NCBI GenBank assembly: GCA_902789325.1
Contig: CADANN010000021.1
Span: forward strand, 85,933-149,932
Origin: an uncultured Spirochaetaceae bacterium
Lineage (GTDB): Bacteria; Spirochaetota; Spirochaetia; Treponematales; Treponemataceae
Length of the DNA stretch: 64,000 nucleotides
Direction of reading: 5' to 3'
Below the pieces are notes generated by a model that was not told where the DNA came from, did not search any database, and saw only the letters and a list, made by a program, of their open reading frames with translations. Below, in pieces: positions 44,714 to 52,335 of this stretch. The stretch's first letter is position 1; each line of letters starts with the position of its first letter. The position numbers and the translations under genes were made by a program.

Positions 44714-45400
44714 ATGAGTGATGATACAATTATTGAAGAGCCGGTGCTTCCGCCATCGGTTATGAACAAGCTTGCTGTTTCTGATGATTTTTATAAAACG
44801 GCCTTTCAGTTTCAGCAGATTATGATGATTTATGAAAGTGCTATCAAGCAGATTGAAACAAAACTTGATATTTTGAATAAAGAAAGCAGCGTTAAGAGAA
44901 CTCGAAACCCTATCAGCACAATCAAAAGCCGAATTAAGAGTCCTGAAAGTATTGCAAACAAACTTCAGAAAAAGGGCTTCCCAGTAACTTTTGATTCAAT
45001 GATGAAAAATCTGAACGACATTGCCGGTGTACGCGTAATTTGTCCCTATATCTCGGATATTTATTCTGTGCGCGACATGCTTTTAAAGCAGCCAGATTTA
45101 ACGCTGATTAAGCAGAATGATTATATTGCAGAGCCTAAGGAGTCGGGCTATCGCAGTCTGCACCTGGTAATGGAGATTCCTGTTTATCTTTCGAAGACAG
45201 AGCATCACGTTAGAGTCGAGATTCAACTGCGAACAATTGCAATGGACTTCTGGGCCAGCCTCGAACATCAGTTACATTATAAGAACAGCGCACATGTACC
45301 AGACAGCGTAAGACGCGAATTGTTTAGATGCGCAGAGACAATTGCGATGACAGACAGGGAGATGGAAGAAATCGCAATTGAATTGCAGGCGTTGGATTAA
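44714..45400 (+). CDS. Small alarmone synthetase (RelA/SpoT-like, YjbM/RelQ type)
   Basis: A 228-residue (p)ppGpp synthetase-only protein; there is no HD hydrolase or C-terminal regulatory part. Motifs: R-I-K-S-P-E-S-I-A-N-K-L-Q-K-K-G (GTP site), L-N-D-I-A-G-V-R-V-I-C (catalytic Asp-x-x-x-x-R region), K-E-S-G-Y-R-S-L-H-L and V-E-I-Q-L-R-T-I-A-M-D-F-W-A-S-L-E-H. It makes the starvation signal (p)ppGpp from ATP and GTP/GDP. Flanked downstream by a terminator. Confidence 0.88.
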   Translation: MSDDTIIEEPVLPPSVMNKLAVSDDFYKTAFQFQQIMMIYESAIKQIETKLDILNKESSVKRTRNPISTIKSRIKSPESIANKLQKKGFPVTFDSMMKNLNDIAGVRVICPYISDIYSVRDMLLKQPDLTLIKQNDYIAEPKESGYRSLHLVMEIPVYLSKTEHHVRVEIQLRTIAMDFWASLEHQLHYKNSAHVPDSVRRELFRCAETIAMTDREMEEIAIELQALD

Positions 45401-45418
45401 GTATGGGCATAAAAAACC

Positions 45419-45452
45419 CAGCCAACAAAAAGATGTTGACTGAGTCTTTTTT
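45419..45452 (+). terminator. Intrinsic terminator after alarmone synthetase gene
   Basis: CAGCCAACA (45419-45427) pairs with TGTTGACTG (45434-45442) with one mismatch, followed by TCTTTTTT. Confidence 0.75.
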
Positions 45453-45508
45453 GTAAACAAAAGTCCAATATTTCGGAGCTTATATTATAGTGTCATAAAC
45501 ATTCACTA

Positions 45509-46045
45509 TTAATCTTCATCACCAAATAATGGTATAGATGTTGATGCCTTCTCATAACCAGCTTGGGTAAGAACTACAATCTTTCCATTAGCCTTTAATA
45601 TATAATCAGTATCTTCTGTTAGCTTTCCAGCTGCAAAATCATACATAGATTGTGTAATTGGATAACAAAAGTTTTCTGGTTCATATACAACAAGTGCAGC
45701 AATTTCATATGTAAATCCCTCTGGCAGCTCTCCACCATATTCTTCTGCCATTTCCTCCAACATCTCGGCTTCCATTATTGCAATAAATTTAGTCAATCCA
45801 GAATCAGTCAATGTAATTGTAGTACCACTTATTGTATAATCTGTATTCTCCGTAAACGTATTACTTGTTTTTATTTCATTATAATCCTCTTGGTCCAATC
45901 CAGAAAACAATGTTACATCATCACAGACAATAGTATAAGTCTTTTTTTCACCACCAGCATCATTCTTACAACTTGCAAACAAACCTACCAGTGCCAAAGC
46001 CAAAAGTACGGCGATACCCTTCTTCAACAAATTTGTTTTTCTCAT
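45509..46045 (-). CDS. Hypothetical lipoprotein behind a G-tract promoter
   Basis: A 178-residue secreted lipoprotein: basic N-terminus, hydrophobic V-L-L-A-L-A-L-V-G-L, lipobox F-A-S-C at residue 26. The mature part is acidic, beta-rich with T-Y-T-I-S-G-T-T-I-T-L-T and no Cys pair or catalytic motif I recognise. Ribosome-binding site AGAGGAG. Its promoter has a run of nine G in the spacer and its leader has a strong hairpin, so expression is probably switchable. It may be an exposed antigen. Confidence 0.75.
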   Translation of the reverse strand: MRKTNLLKKGIAVLLALALVGLFASCKNDAGGEKKTYTIVCDDVTLFSGLDQEDYNEIKTSNTFTENTDYTISGTTITLTDSGLTKFIAIMEAEMLEEMAEEYGGELPEGFTYEIAALVVYEPENFCYPITQSMYDFAAGKLTEDTDYILKANGKIVVLTQAGYEKASTSIPLFGDED

Positions 46046-46057
46046 AAAATCTCCTCT

Positions 46058-46078
46058 GAAAATACACGTGGTATTTTC
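46058..46078 (-). promoter_or_regulatory. Leader hairpin before lipoprotein ribosome-binding site
   Basis: GAAAATAC (46058-46065) and GTATTTTC (46071-46078) pair perfectly over 8 bp with a 5-nt loop. The stem ends just before the AGAGGAG in the message. Confidence 0.6.
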
Positions 46079-46098
46079 AATTATGAATAGTTTCTTCT

Positions 46099-46128
46099 AT
46101 ATTACCCCCCCCCGTATTATTTGGTCAA
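46099..46128 (-). promoter_or_regulatory. Promoter with G9 tract in the spacer (probable phase variation)
   Basis: On the minus strand TTGACC (46123-46128) and TAATAT (46099-46104) flank an 18-bp spacer, of which nine bases next to the -10 box are G (C9 on the plus strand, 46105-46113). Loss of one G would give the ideal 17-bp spacing. Confidence 0.75.
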
Positions 46129-46288
46129 AATAAATTTCCGTTATATTTTATTCGTATCAGTCCTACCATTTCACTTAATTCATTTTTTTAAGTCGGAATA
46201 TTTACACATACCAGGCCTTTTTCCATCTACATTCCCCAGAGTCAACTCATTTCAGAAGTTTTATCTGTAATCTGCCGATATTCAAAAT

Positions 46289-47026
46289 ATGAAAAGATTA
46301 TTTTGCCTAATGCTAGTTACTCCTATTCTATTCTTCACACACCCAGCACTCTTATCCGCCCTCGAAGTCTACAAAACCGGTGTTACAGCCTCTTATTATG
46401 CTGAAGATTTTCACGGCAAGCGAACCTCTAACGGGGAACGTTTTAATATGTACGACTACACCTGCGCTCATAAGTCACTGCCTTTTGGTACTGTGCTGCG
46501 GGTAACAAATCTTTCGAATGGGAAAACTTGTGATGTACGTGTGAACGACCGCGGGCCTTTTGTTGCTACCCGCGAAATAGATCTTTCAAAAGCGGCTGCA
46601 GTAAAACTTGATATGATTGGAAGCGGCACTGCAAAAGTAAAACTGGAAATTGTAACACGTGGAGCCGATACAAAACTCAGTCAGCAGACTGCGGCCTCAG
46701 CCAGTAAGATTATGGCAAAATTGGGCGGGAACAGCAGCACGGCCAGTTCAAAGACCTCAACTACTCCAAAGAAAACTGCAAACTTAGCACCTGGCACCTA
46801 CTGGGATATCCAGCTCGGAGCCTTCAGTTCAAAAGAAAATGCAAAAGAGTTTGCCCGCAAACTGTCACGTGCCGGCTTCAAAGACATTGTGCTTCAAACT
46901 TCTGCCAGTAAAGGCATAACCCGCGTGGCCATAAAAAAAGTGCCGGCCAGCAAAGTGACCGACACTCAAAATCAGCTTGCCGCAGCCGGCTTCAAAGACC
47001 AGACCTTGCGACAGCGAAAGGATTAA
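46289..47026 (+). CDS. rlpA: RlpA-family lipoprotein/lytic transglycosylase-like protein with SPOR domain
   Basis: A 245-residue exported protein. Signal peptide residues 1-25 (cut after L-S-A). Residues 30-115 form the double-psi beta-barrel of RlpA (A-S-Y-Y-A-E-D-F-H-G-K-R-T-S-N-G-E-R-F ... V-N-D-R-G-P-F), and residues 165-240 the SPOR domain (W-D-I-Q-L-G-A-F-S-S-K-E-N-A) that binds denuded septal peptidoglycan. RlpA cleaves denuded glycan strands in some bacteria and marks division sites. A GATATT box 6 nt before the ATG may give a leaderless mRNA but has no convincing -35. It overlaps the convergent gdhA end. Confidence 0.9.
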   Translation: MKRLFCLMLVTPILFFTHPALLSALEVYKTGVTASYYAEDFHGKRTSNGERFNMYDYTCAHKSLPFGTVLRVTNLSNGKTCDVRVNDRGPFVATREIDLSKAAAVKLDMIGSGTAKVKLEIVTRGADTKLSQQTAASASKIMAKLGGNSSTASSKTSTTPKKTANLAPGTYWDIQLGAFSSKENAKEFARKLSRAGFKDIVLQTSASKGITRVAIKKVPASKVTDTQNQLAAAGFKDQTLRQRKD

Positions 47027-48381
47027 ACCAATCCCTGAGCAACCATAGCGTTAGCAACCTTAACAAAACCAGCAATATTAGCGCCAGCTACATAGTTAAC
47101 CCAGTTGCCTTCTTTAGCACCAAACTTAACAGCTGTGTTGTAAGCGTTGTCGTGGATGTTAATCATAATCTGGTGAAGCTTTTCATCAACTTCTTCTGCA
47201 GACCATGAAAGGCGCTCGCTGTTCTGAGACATTTCGAGACCAGATGTTGCAACACCACCAGCGTTTGAAGCTTTTCCTGGAGCATAGAGAATCTTTGCAG
47301 CGAGGAACTTATTTACAGCGTCGATGTTAGATGGCATGTTAGCACCTTCTGCAACAAGTTTTACACCGTTCTTCAAGAGTTTATCTGCATCTTCACCGAG
47401 CAATTCGTTCTGTGTAGCACATGGGAATGCACAGTCAACTTTAACTTCCCAAACCTTCTTTCCAGCGAAGTATTTAGCTTCTGGGAACTTCTTAACATAT
47501 TCAGAAATACGACCGCGTTTTTCACCCTTGAGCTTCTTAACCCAGTCAAGTTTCTTCTGTGTAATACCAGTTTCATCGTAGATGTATCCGTCTGAGTCAG
47601 AAAGTGTAACAACCTTAGCACCAAGCTGAATGAGCTTCTGAGCAGCGTATGTAGCAACGTTTCCAGAACCAGAAACTGAACATACTTTTCCTTCGAATGT
47701 ATCGCCAACTTTCTTGAGCATTTCCTGAGCAAAGTAGATAAGACCATAACCAGTAGCTTCTGTACGAATCAAAGAACCACCGAATGTAAGCCCCTTACCT
47801 GTGAGAACTCCAGTGTACTCGTCGCGGATTCTCTTGTACTGTCCGAACAAGTAACCAATTTCACGTCCACCAACGTTCTTATCACCAGCTGGAACGTCAG
47901 TATCAGCACCAATATGGCGATAGAGCTCAGTCATGAAAGACTGACAGAAACGCATAACTTCTTTGTCTGATTTTCCATGAGGATCGAAGTCAGAACCACC
48001 CTTTCCACCACCCATTGGGAGAGTTGTAAGAGAGTTTTTAAGAACCTGTTCAAAACCAAGGAACTTAAGAACAGAAAGGTTTACTTCCTTAGAGAAACGA
48101 AGACCTCCTTTGTAAGGTCCAATAGCACTGTTGTACTGTACGCGGAAACCACGATTTACGTGATACTTTCCCTTGTCATCCATCCAAGGTACTCTGAACT
48201 GAATAACGCGCTCTGGCTCAACCAGGCGTTCAAGAATTGCGTTTGGTTCAAGTTCTGGCATTTTAGCAACAACAGGATCAAGAGTTGTCAAAACTTCCTC
48301 AACAGCCTGCAAGAATTCAGGTTCGTTTGCATTCTTTGCTTTTACTTCTTCCCATACACGGTTTACGTAAGCATTTTTCAT
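47023..48381 (-). CDS. gdhA: NADP-specific glutamate dehydrogenase
   Basis: A 452-residue hexameric-type GDH that converts 2-oxoglutarate and ammonium to glutamate. Motifs: P-M-G-G-G-K-G-G-S-D-F-D-P (active-site Lys region), R-Y-x... G-A-D-T-D-V-P-A-G-D and the Rossmann G-S-G-N-V-A-T-Y-A. Length matches NADP-linked bacterial enzymes. Ribosome-binding site GAGGAG. A 14-nt palindrome at 48452 lies at a predicted +1 region and may be an operator. Confidence 0.95.
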   Translation of the reverse strand: MKNAYVNRVWEEVKAKNANEPEFLQAVEEVLTTLDPVVAKMPELEPNAILERLVEPERVIQFRVPWMDDKGKYHVNRGFRVQYNSAIGPYKGGLRFSKEVNLSVLKFLGFEQVLKNSLTTLPMGGGKGGSDFDPHGKSDKEVMRFCQSFMTELYRHIGADTDVPAGDKNVGGREIGYLFGQYKRIRDEYTGVLTGKGLTFGGSLIRTEATGYGLIYFAQEMLKKVGDTFEGKVCSVSGSGNVATYAAQKLIQLGAKVVTLSDSDGYIYDETGITQKKLDWVKKLKGEKRGRISEYVKKFPEAKYFAGKKVWEVKVDCAFPCATQNELLGEDADKLLKNGVKLVAEGANMPSNIDAVNKFLAAKILYAPGKASNAGGVATSGLEMSQNSERLSWSAEEVDEKLHQIMINIHDNAYNTAVKFGAKEGNWVNYVAGANIAGFVKVANAMVAQGLV

Positions 48382-48451
48382 TTCGTTTTACTCCTCGGTA
48401 AATGCACTAGCAAACGGCAATTCAGCAATCGGCAGGCCTGAGCCGCATTTT

Positions 48452-48465
48452 TGCATAATTATGCA
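48452..48465. promoter_or_regulatory. Palindrome upstream of gdhA
   Basis: TGCATAATTATGCA is a perfect 14-nt palindrome 71 nt before the gdhA start. A TATATT box on the minus strand lies just upstream of it, so the site falls near +10 to +25. Likely dimer-protein binding site; regulator unknown. Confidence 0.45.
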
Positions 48466-48570
48466 TTCCCAAGGAATAAATATACCACAAACTATGTTTC
48501 TATGAAAAGTAGTAAAGGTCAAAAATTGATTAAATTTTAATAAAGTTTTTTAGTAATGATAAAGAGAGAC

Positions 48571-48930
48571 TTATTTCCAGCTTTCCCAAATCTTCTGGCA
48601 TATACCAACAGTTGCCTCATTTTTTCCATTGCGGCACACCGGCTGTTTCAAAAGCTTAGCCTGATTTTCAAAAAGTTTTTCTTCTTTTTCACTGTCATCA
48701 AGATAAGCAATACTAGCGTAGTCTTTTGCCTTTTTATCAATCATTGCATCAATTGCAGCATCACGTCCACCCTCAGTTCGAGCCATAGCCATCACAACCG
48801 AATCAAACTCACCGGCAGACATCTCTTTTTCCTTGAGGTCCACAAACTGAAAAGGAATACGGCGTTCCTTAAAAAATCTCTGCGCCGTCTTGCAATCAAA
48901 ACTCTTATTTGTACCAAAAATCTGAATCAT
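48571..48930 (-). CDS. ArsC/Spx-family protein (arsenate reductase-like)
   Basis: A 119-residue thioredoxin-fold protein: I-F-G-T-N-K-S-F-D-C-K-T-A-Q-R-F-F at the start carries one active-site Cys in place of the CxxC of Spx, resembling the YffB/ArsC group. R-I-P-F-Q-F-V-D-L-K follows. Whether it reduces arsenate or has another role is undetermined. No ribosome-binding site stands out. Confidence 0.75.
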   Translation of the reverse strand: MIQIFGTNKSFDCKTAQRFFKERRIPFQFVDLKEKEMSAGEFDSVVMAMARTEGGRDAAIDAMIDKKAKDYASIAYLDDSEKEEKLFENQAKLLKQPVCRNGKNEATVGICQKIWESWK

Positions 48931-49034
48931 AAAATAAGTATATCAGAAAAAGCAACTATAAGTAACCAAATTGCAACCGACATTTGGTTTCCGGAAGGAA
49001 AATTGTATGATATTATTATGTCACAGAGGTAAAC

Positions 49035-49712
49035 ATGAACTTTTCCGAAAAACTTCAGATCCTCAGAAAAAATAAAGGACTCACTCAGGAAGCCATGGCC
49101 GACAAATTAAATGTTTCCCGCCAGGCCGTAGCAAAATGGGAAAGTGGACAGGCCTATCCGGATATCTCAAACCTGATTCAGATAAGTGACTTGATGAGTG
49201 TGACTGTTGATTATCTTGTACGCGACCAGCAGTGTATGATGAACATGCCAAACGATAACTCTCAAAATACCGACATCGACGAATTAATAGAGTTCCGTCT
49301 TGAAGCAAATGTAAATACCTACGCCGCCTTTATGAATGAAACTGATTCAACTCGTCTAGACTCCCACGATTTCCGCTACACCAATGGCGACTACACCTAT
49401 CATGATACCTACGTTGGCGGAGAACAGTTTGCTGGCGAAGAAGCAATCTGGAAAAATGAAAAAGCGAAATATGCGATGAACTATCTTGGCAGAGTTCTCG
49501 AAAAAGAATTCAGCGGCAACTTCTTAAAAGAAGCCTTACGAGCCGCTGACCGAAAAATGCCATACCGCGGCCCAGAATATTACCAAAGTGGCGAATACAC
49601 TTATAAATGCTCAGTAAACGGCGACTTCACCTGGTTCCAGGGCTACGAAGAAATCTACTGGCACGACAAAAAAGTTTACGAATGCTTTTTCCACGGCGGA
49701 GTAATGAAATGA
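49035..49712 (+). CDS. XRE-family regulator with DUF5680-like C-terminus
   Basis: A 225-residue protein. Residues 5-62 are a helix-turn-helix (L-R-K-N-K-G-L-T-Q-E-A-M-A-D-K-L-N-V-S-R-Q-A-V-A-K-W-E-S-G) of the XRE class. The rest matches DUF5680, rich in Tyr and Trp (Y-Y-Q-S-G-E-Y-T-Y, W-F-Q-G-Y-E-E-I-Y-W). A CAGAGGTAAAC ribosome-binding site precedes the ATG. The next gene starts inside its stop codon. Confidence 0.82.
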   Translation: MNFSEKLQILRKNKGLTQEAMADKLNVSRQAVAKWESGQAYPDISNLIQISDLMSVTVDYLVRDQQCMMNMPNDNSQNTDIDELIEFRLEANVNTYAAFMNETDSTRLDSHDFRYTNGDYTYHDTYVGGEQFAGEEAIWKNEKAKYAMNYLGRVLEKEFSGNFLKEALRAADRKMPYRGPEYYQSGEYTYKCSVNGDFTWFQGYEEIYWHDKKVYECFFHGGVMK

Positions 49713-50239
49713 CAACCGTCACACATCCAATTCCACCGGTCTGGAACTCAGAAAGCAAAGTATTGATTCTCGGCACCATGCCTTCACCAAAAAGTCGTGA
49801 AGCAGGATTTTTCTATATGCATCCGCAAAATAGATTTTGGAGTGTAACAGCAGAAGTTTTTGGGGAATCATTAAAAAACTCAAATAACTCTCCCGACCAT
49901 ACAACTACCATCGCTGAACGCCGTAACTTTCTCCTTCGTCATAATCTCGCCATGTGGGATGTTCTCGCTTCCTGCGAAATCACAGGTGCCGCTGATTCCT
50001 CTATAAAAAATGCGATTCCAAACGACTTCACAAAAATCCTAGAAAACAGCCAGATTCACCACATCATCTGCACAGGAAAAACCGCCTATAACTTGTGGCA
50101 AAAAAATTGCGCGGCCAAATACGAACCGCGCTACAATCTCATCGCCCACTGCCTGCCAAGTACCAGTCCCGCAAATGCACAGTGGAGTAAAGAAAAATTG
50201 ATTGAAGAATACAAAATTATATTGAAGCTTCTTCATTAA
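49709..50239 (+). CDS. DNA-deoxyinosine (hypoxanthine-DNA) glycosylase
   Basis: A 176-residue member of the uracil-DNA glycosylase superfamily. Start ATG at 49709 overlaps the stop of the preceding gene (ATGA), a coupled pair. Motifs: L-I-L-G-T-M-P-S-P-K-S-R-E-A-G-F-F-Y-M-H-P-Q-N-R-F-W, a diagnostic N-terminal block, and a C-terminal H-C-L-P-S-T-S-P-A-N-A. It removes hypoxanthine that arises when adenine deaminates in DNA. Confidence 0.85.
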   Translation: MTTVTHPIPPVWNSESKVLILGTMPSPKSREAGFFYMHPQNRFWSVTAEVFGESLKNSNNSPDHTTTIAERRNFLLRHNLAMWDVLASCEITGAADSSIKNAIPNDFTKILENSQIHHIICTGKTAYNLWQKNCAAKYEPRYNLIAHCLPSTSPANAQWSKEKLIEEYKIILKLLH

Positions 50240-50243
50240 TAAC

Positions 50244-50264
50244 CTGGTCGCAATTTGCGACCAG
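50244..50264. terminator. Convergent-gene palindrome sharing a core with a site inside the ORF6N gene
   Basis: A 21-nt odd palindrome with core GGTCGCAATTTGCGACC lies between the stops at 50239 and 50265 and pairs over 10 bp. T-rich sequence follows on both sides without a long T-run. It may be a bidirectional terminator and/or a protein-binding site. Confidence 0.6.
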
Positions 50265-50840
50265 TTATTTATTCTTATCAACAAATCCGATTTTTCTATC
50301 AGTTTGTGGCTGATCAATCAGATTGTTCAAAACCTGTATAATCTGATTAATTTTCTTATCCTGTTCAGAAAACTTTTTATCACAATGGTCTATATGTAAT
50401 AAAAGAAGCCGTCGGATTTCCGCAAGTTCAACCTTATCATCTGTTTTAACAATCTGTGAACTAACATAATGACGAAGTTTTACAAAAGCATCCATTATTC
50501 GAATACTCACTTGAATTGCAGTAGGACTATGAAGAACTGCAGATAGCATAGCAACGCCTTGCTCGGTAAAGACGTAAGGCAAATACTGTCTTCCACCGCG
50601 AGTTTCACTATCCTCATTTTTTGAGGTCGCAAATTGCGACCTCAAAGACACATATTCTTCAGCAGTCAACTGAAATCTAAACTCTTCAGGAAAGCGTTCT
50701 ATATTTCTCTTAACGGCTTCCGTTATACGTTTAGTTTCCACCCCATACAATTCCGCAAGGTCACGGTCTATCATCACCTGCTTGCCGCGAATGAGAAAAA
50801 TCTTACTTTCCACTAAGACTGATGTAATTTCATTTTCCAT
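50265..50840 (-). CDS. ORF6N-domain DNA-binding protein
   Basis: A 191-residue protein of the ORF6N (KilA-N-like) family: V-M-I-D-R-D-L-A-E-L-Y-G-V-E-T-K-R-I-T-E-A-V-K-R-N then F-R-F-Q-L-T-A-E-E-Y, R-G-G-R-Q-Y-L-P-Y-V-F-T-E-Q-G-V-A-M-L-S. The family is common in phages and in chromosomal islands and is thought to bind DNA; function is not established. The C-terminal 60 residues are helical. A long palindrome sits inside the reading frame at 50620-50646 with the same core as the palindrome downstream of the gene. A lone gene; no other phage gene is nearby. Confidence 0.85.
   Translation of the reverse strand: MENEITSVLVESKIFLIRGKQVMIDRDLAELYGVETKRITEAVKRNIERFPEEFRFQLTAEEYVSLRSQFATSKNEDSETRGGRQYLPYVFTEQGVAMLSAVLHSPTAIQVSIRIMDAFVKLRHYVSSQIVKTDDKVELAEIRRLLLLHIDHCDKKFSEQDKKINQIIQVLNNLIDQPQTDRKIGFVDKNK
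50620..50646. promoter_or_regulatory. 27-nt palindrome within ORF6N coding sequence
   Basis: Arms of 13 nt (outermost pair T-A) surround one central base; the core GGTCGCAA-A-TTGCGACC is shared with 50244-50264. It encodes part of the L-R-S-Q-F-A-T-S segment of the protein. Confidence 0.6.
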
Positions 50841-50954
50841 ACCATAATTATAATCCGCACTTAAACGAAAAACATTAAGTTAGAAACTTAATGACAAAAC
50901 AATCATGTAAATTGATTTCTTGCCTAACCGCTAGGAATTTATTATTTTTTATGT

Positions 50955-51347
50955 ATGCGGACTGATAATGCTTCTGATTTTTCAATTCCCACTATTGATG
51001 TTGTAGCAACATCACAAAACCTTAAAAAGTTGCGTGAGAAAAATAACATTACTGTGTCTCAGATTCAGAAACTCTTAGGTATGGAAAATCCTCAATCAAT
51101 CTACATATGGGAAAATCCAGAGAAAAAATATCTTCCTCGCATTGATAATCTTATCGCCCTTGCAAAACTATATAAAGTTACATTAGATGAAATTGTAATA
51201 ATCAAAGAAGAGGAAACTTCAGACCTTTTCTTGAATGAAAAAGAACCAACTTATGGAATCCCAAAAGAGACTCTAGATTTTATTGCTAACAATACAACCC
51301 CAAAGACAAAATCCGCACTGGAAAACTATTATAGATTAGCCATTTAA
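50955..51347 (+). CDS. XRE-family helix-turn-helix protein
   Basis: A 130-residue protein. Residues 20-75 form an XRE DNA-binding domain (L-R-E-K-N-N-I-T-V-S-Q-I-Q-K-L-L-G-M ... I-Y-I-W-E). The remaining 55 residues are a helical tail with no recognised domain. No clear ribosome-binding site. Overlaps the convergent nucleoside hydrolase by 4 nt. Confidence 0.75.
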   Translation: MRTDNASDFSIPTIDVVATSQNLKKLREKNNITVSQIQKLLGMENPQSIYIWENPEKKYLPRIDNLIALAKLYKVTLDEIVIIKEEETSDLFLNEKEPTYGIPKETLDFIANNTTPKTKSALENYYRLAI

Positions 51348-52252
51348 TCTCCATAATTCAACGACAACTTCGCAAAAAAATCTTCCAGCAAATATCGCGA
51401 ATCGATATCTGTATAAATCCGGATTATCGGGTTCCCTTTACCGAAGCTTGAAGAGGTATCTTCGTTGATAAAAGGAGCCTCGTGCTCAATGTAATGACCG
51501 CAGTCTGGATTCAAGGCAACACCAATTGCGGGTGAGTCACCAAGCGACCAGCTTTCGCCCTTTGTCCAGCCAGCAGCAGGCGAATTGTTATAGGTAATCA
51601 TATTTTCAAAAAGATGACGTCCTATTTTTCCGCATGGATAAACTTTCTGCTGAAGTTCGGCGAGCCCCACAGTGATTGTTGCATAAACGTTAGATGGAAT
51701 AAGCCACAGATTTTTTGCATGACTCAAAACATAATTTGCTGCAGCCACATCATTTCCGGAATTGAACTCGCGCCATGGTACTTCAGCAAGTCCATGAGTT
51801 CCAATCCAGACAATTGTCATTCTGTTCAAAATCTCCGGGCACTTTTTGATTGCAACTGCAACGTTAGTTATTGCTCCCTGACACAAAACAAAAAGCGGAA
51901 CCTCATCGTCACGCATCGCTTCCTTAATCAAAAAATCAGCAGCCGGCGAAAGCTCTTCCTCACCACTCGAATTTTCAAAATATCCCGCAGACTTCGCGCC
52001 AGTCTCTCCCATAAAAACCGGCACTTCATTCATATCCATTGCATCAAGAATCGTGCAGACTTCATCATAACTTCGCTGAACAGAACCTTCGGCAGCAAAG
52101 TGTTCTGCAAGAATTCCCCTCACCATCAGTTTTGGGCTCATCAAAGCCTGAGCAATCGCAAAAGGATCATCCGCCTCACAGGCAGCATCAGTATCAATAA
52201 TCACACGCAGCTTCTTATACTGCGGAACGTCGAATAATAGTTTTGATTTCAT
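51344..52252 (-). CDS. Inosine/uridine-preferring nucleoside hydrolase-like protein
   Basis: About 302 residues from the ATG at 52252, which has a GTGGAG site; an upstream TTG at 52300 is less likely. The N-terminal I-I-D-T-D-A-A-C-E-A-D-D-P-F-A-I-A carries the Ca2+-binding Asp cluster of nucleoside hydrolases, slightly longer than D-T-D-x-G-x-D-D. Other family parts: V-P-V-F-M-G and the E-F-N-S-G-N-D loop. It would cleave a ribonucleoside to base and ribose; substrate not determinable. Confidence 0.78.
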   Translation of the reverse strand: MKSKLLFDVPQYKKLRVIIDTDAACEADDPFAIAQALMSPKLMVRGILAEHFAAEGSVQRSYDEVCTILDAMDMNEVPVFMGETGAKSAGYFENSSGEEELSPAADFLIKEAMRDDEVPLFVLCQGAITNVAVAIKKCPEILNRMTIVWIGTHGLAEVPWREFNSGNDVAAANYVLSHAKNLWLIPSNVYATITVGLAELQQKVYPCGKIGRHLFENMITYNNSPAAGWTKGESWSLGDSPAIGVALNPDCGHYIEHEAPFINEDTSSSFGKGNPIIRIYTDIDSRYLLEDFFAKLSLNYGD

Positions 52253-52323
52253 TTTTGTAATCTCCACTTTAATTTTATACCCTACATTAGAACTTAGCAA
52301 TTACAGAAACGCTCTTTGCATGT

Positions 52324-52329
52324 TATAAT
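52324..52329 (+). promoter_or_regulatory. -10 box (TATAAT) of FUSC-family gene
   Basis: A perfect TATAAT ends 6 nt before the ATG at 52336. The -35 region is weak (TTACAG at 17 bp). Leaderless message likely. Confidence 0.4.
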
Positions 52330-52335
52330 TTCCAT

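Noticed and set aside
50265..50840. Prophage or island around the ORF6N gene
   Set aside because: No integrase, terminase, structural genes or att-like repeats nearby; neighbours are ordinary chromosomal genes.
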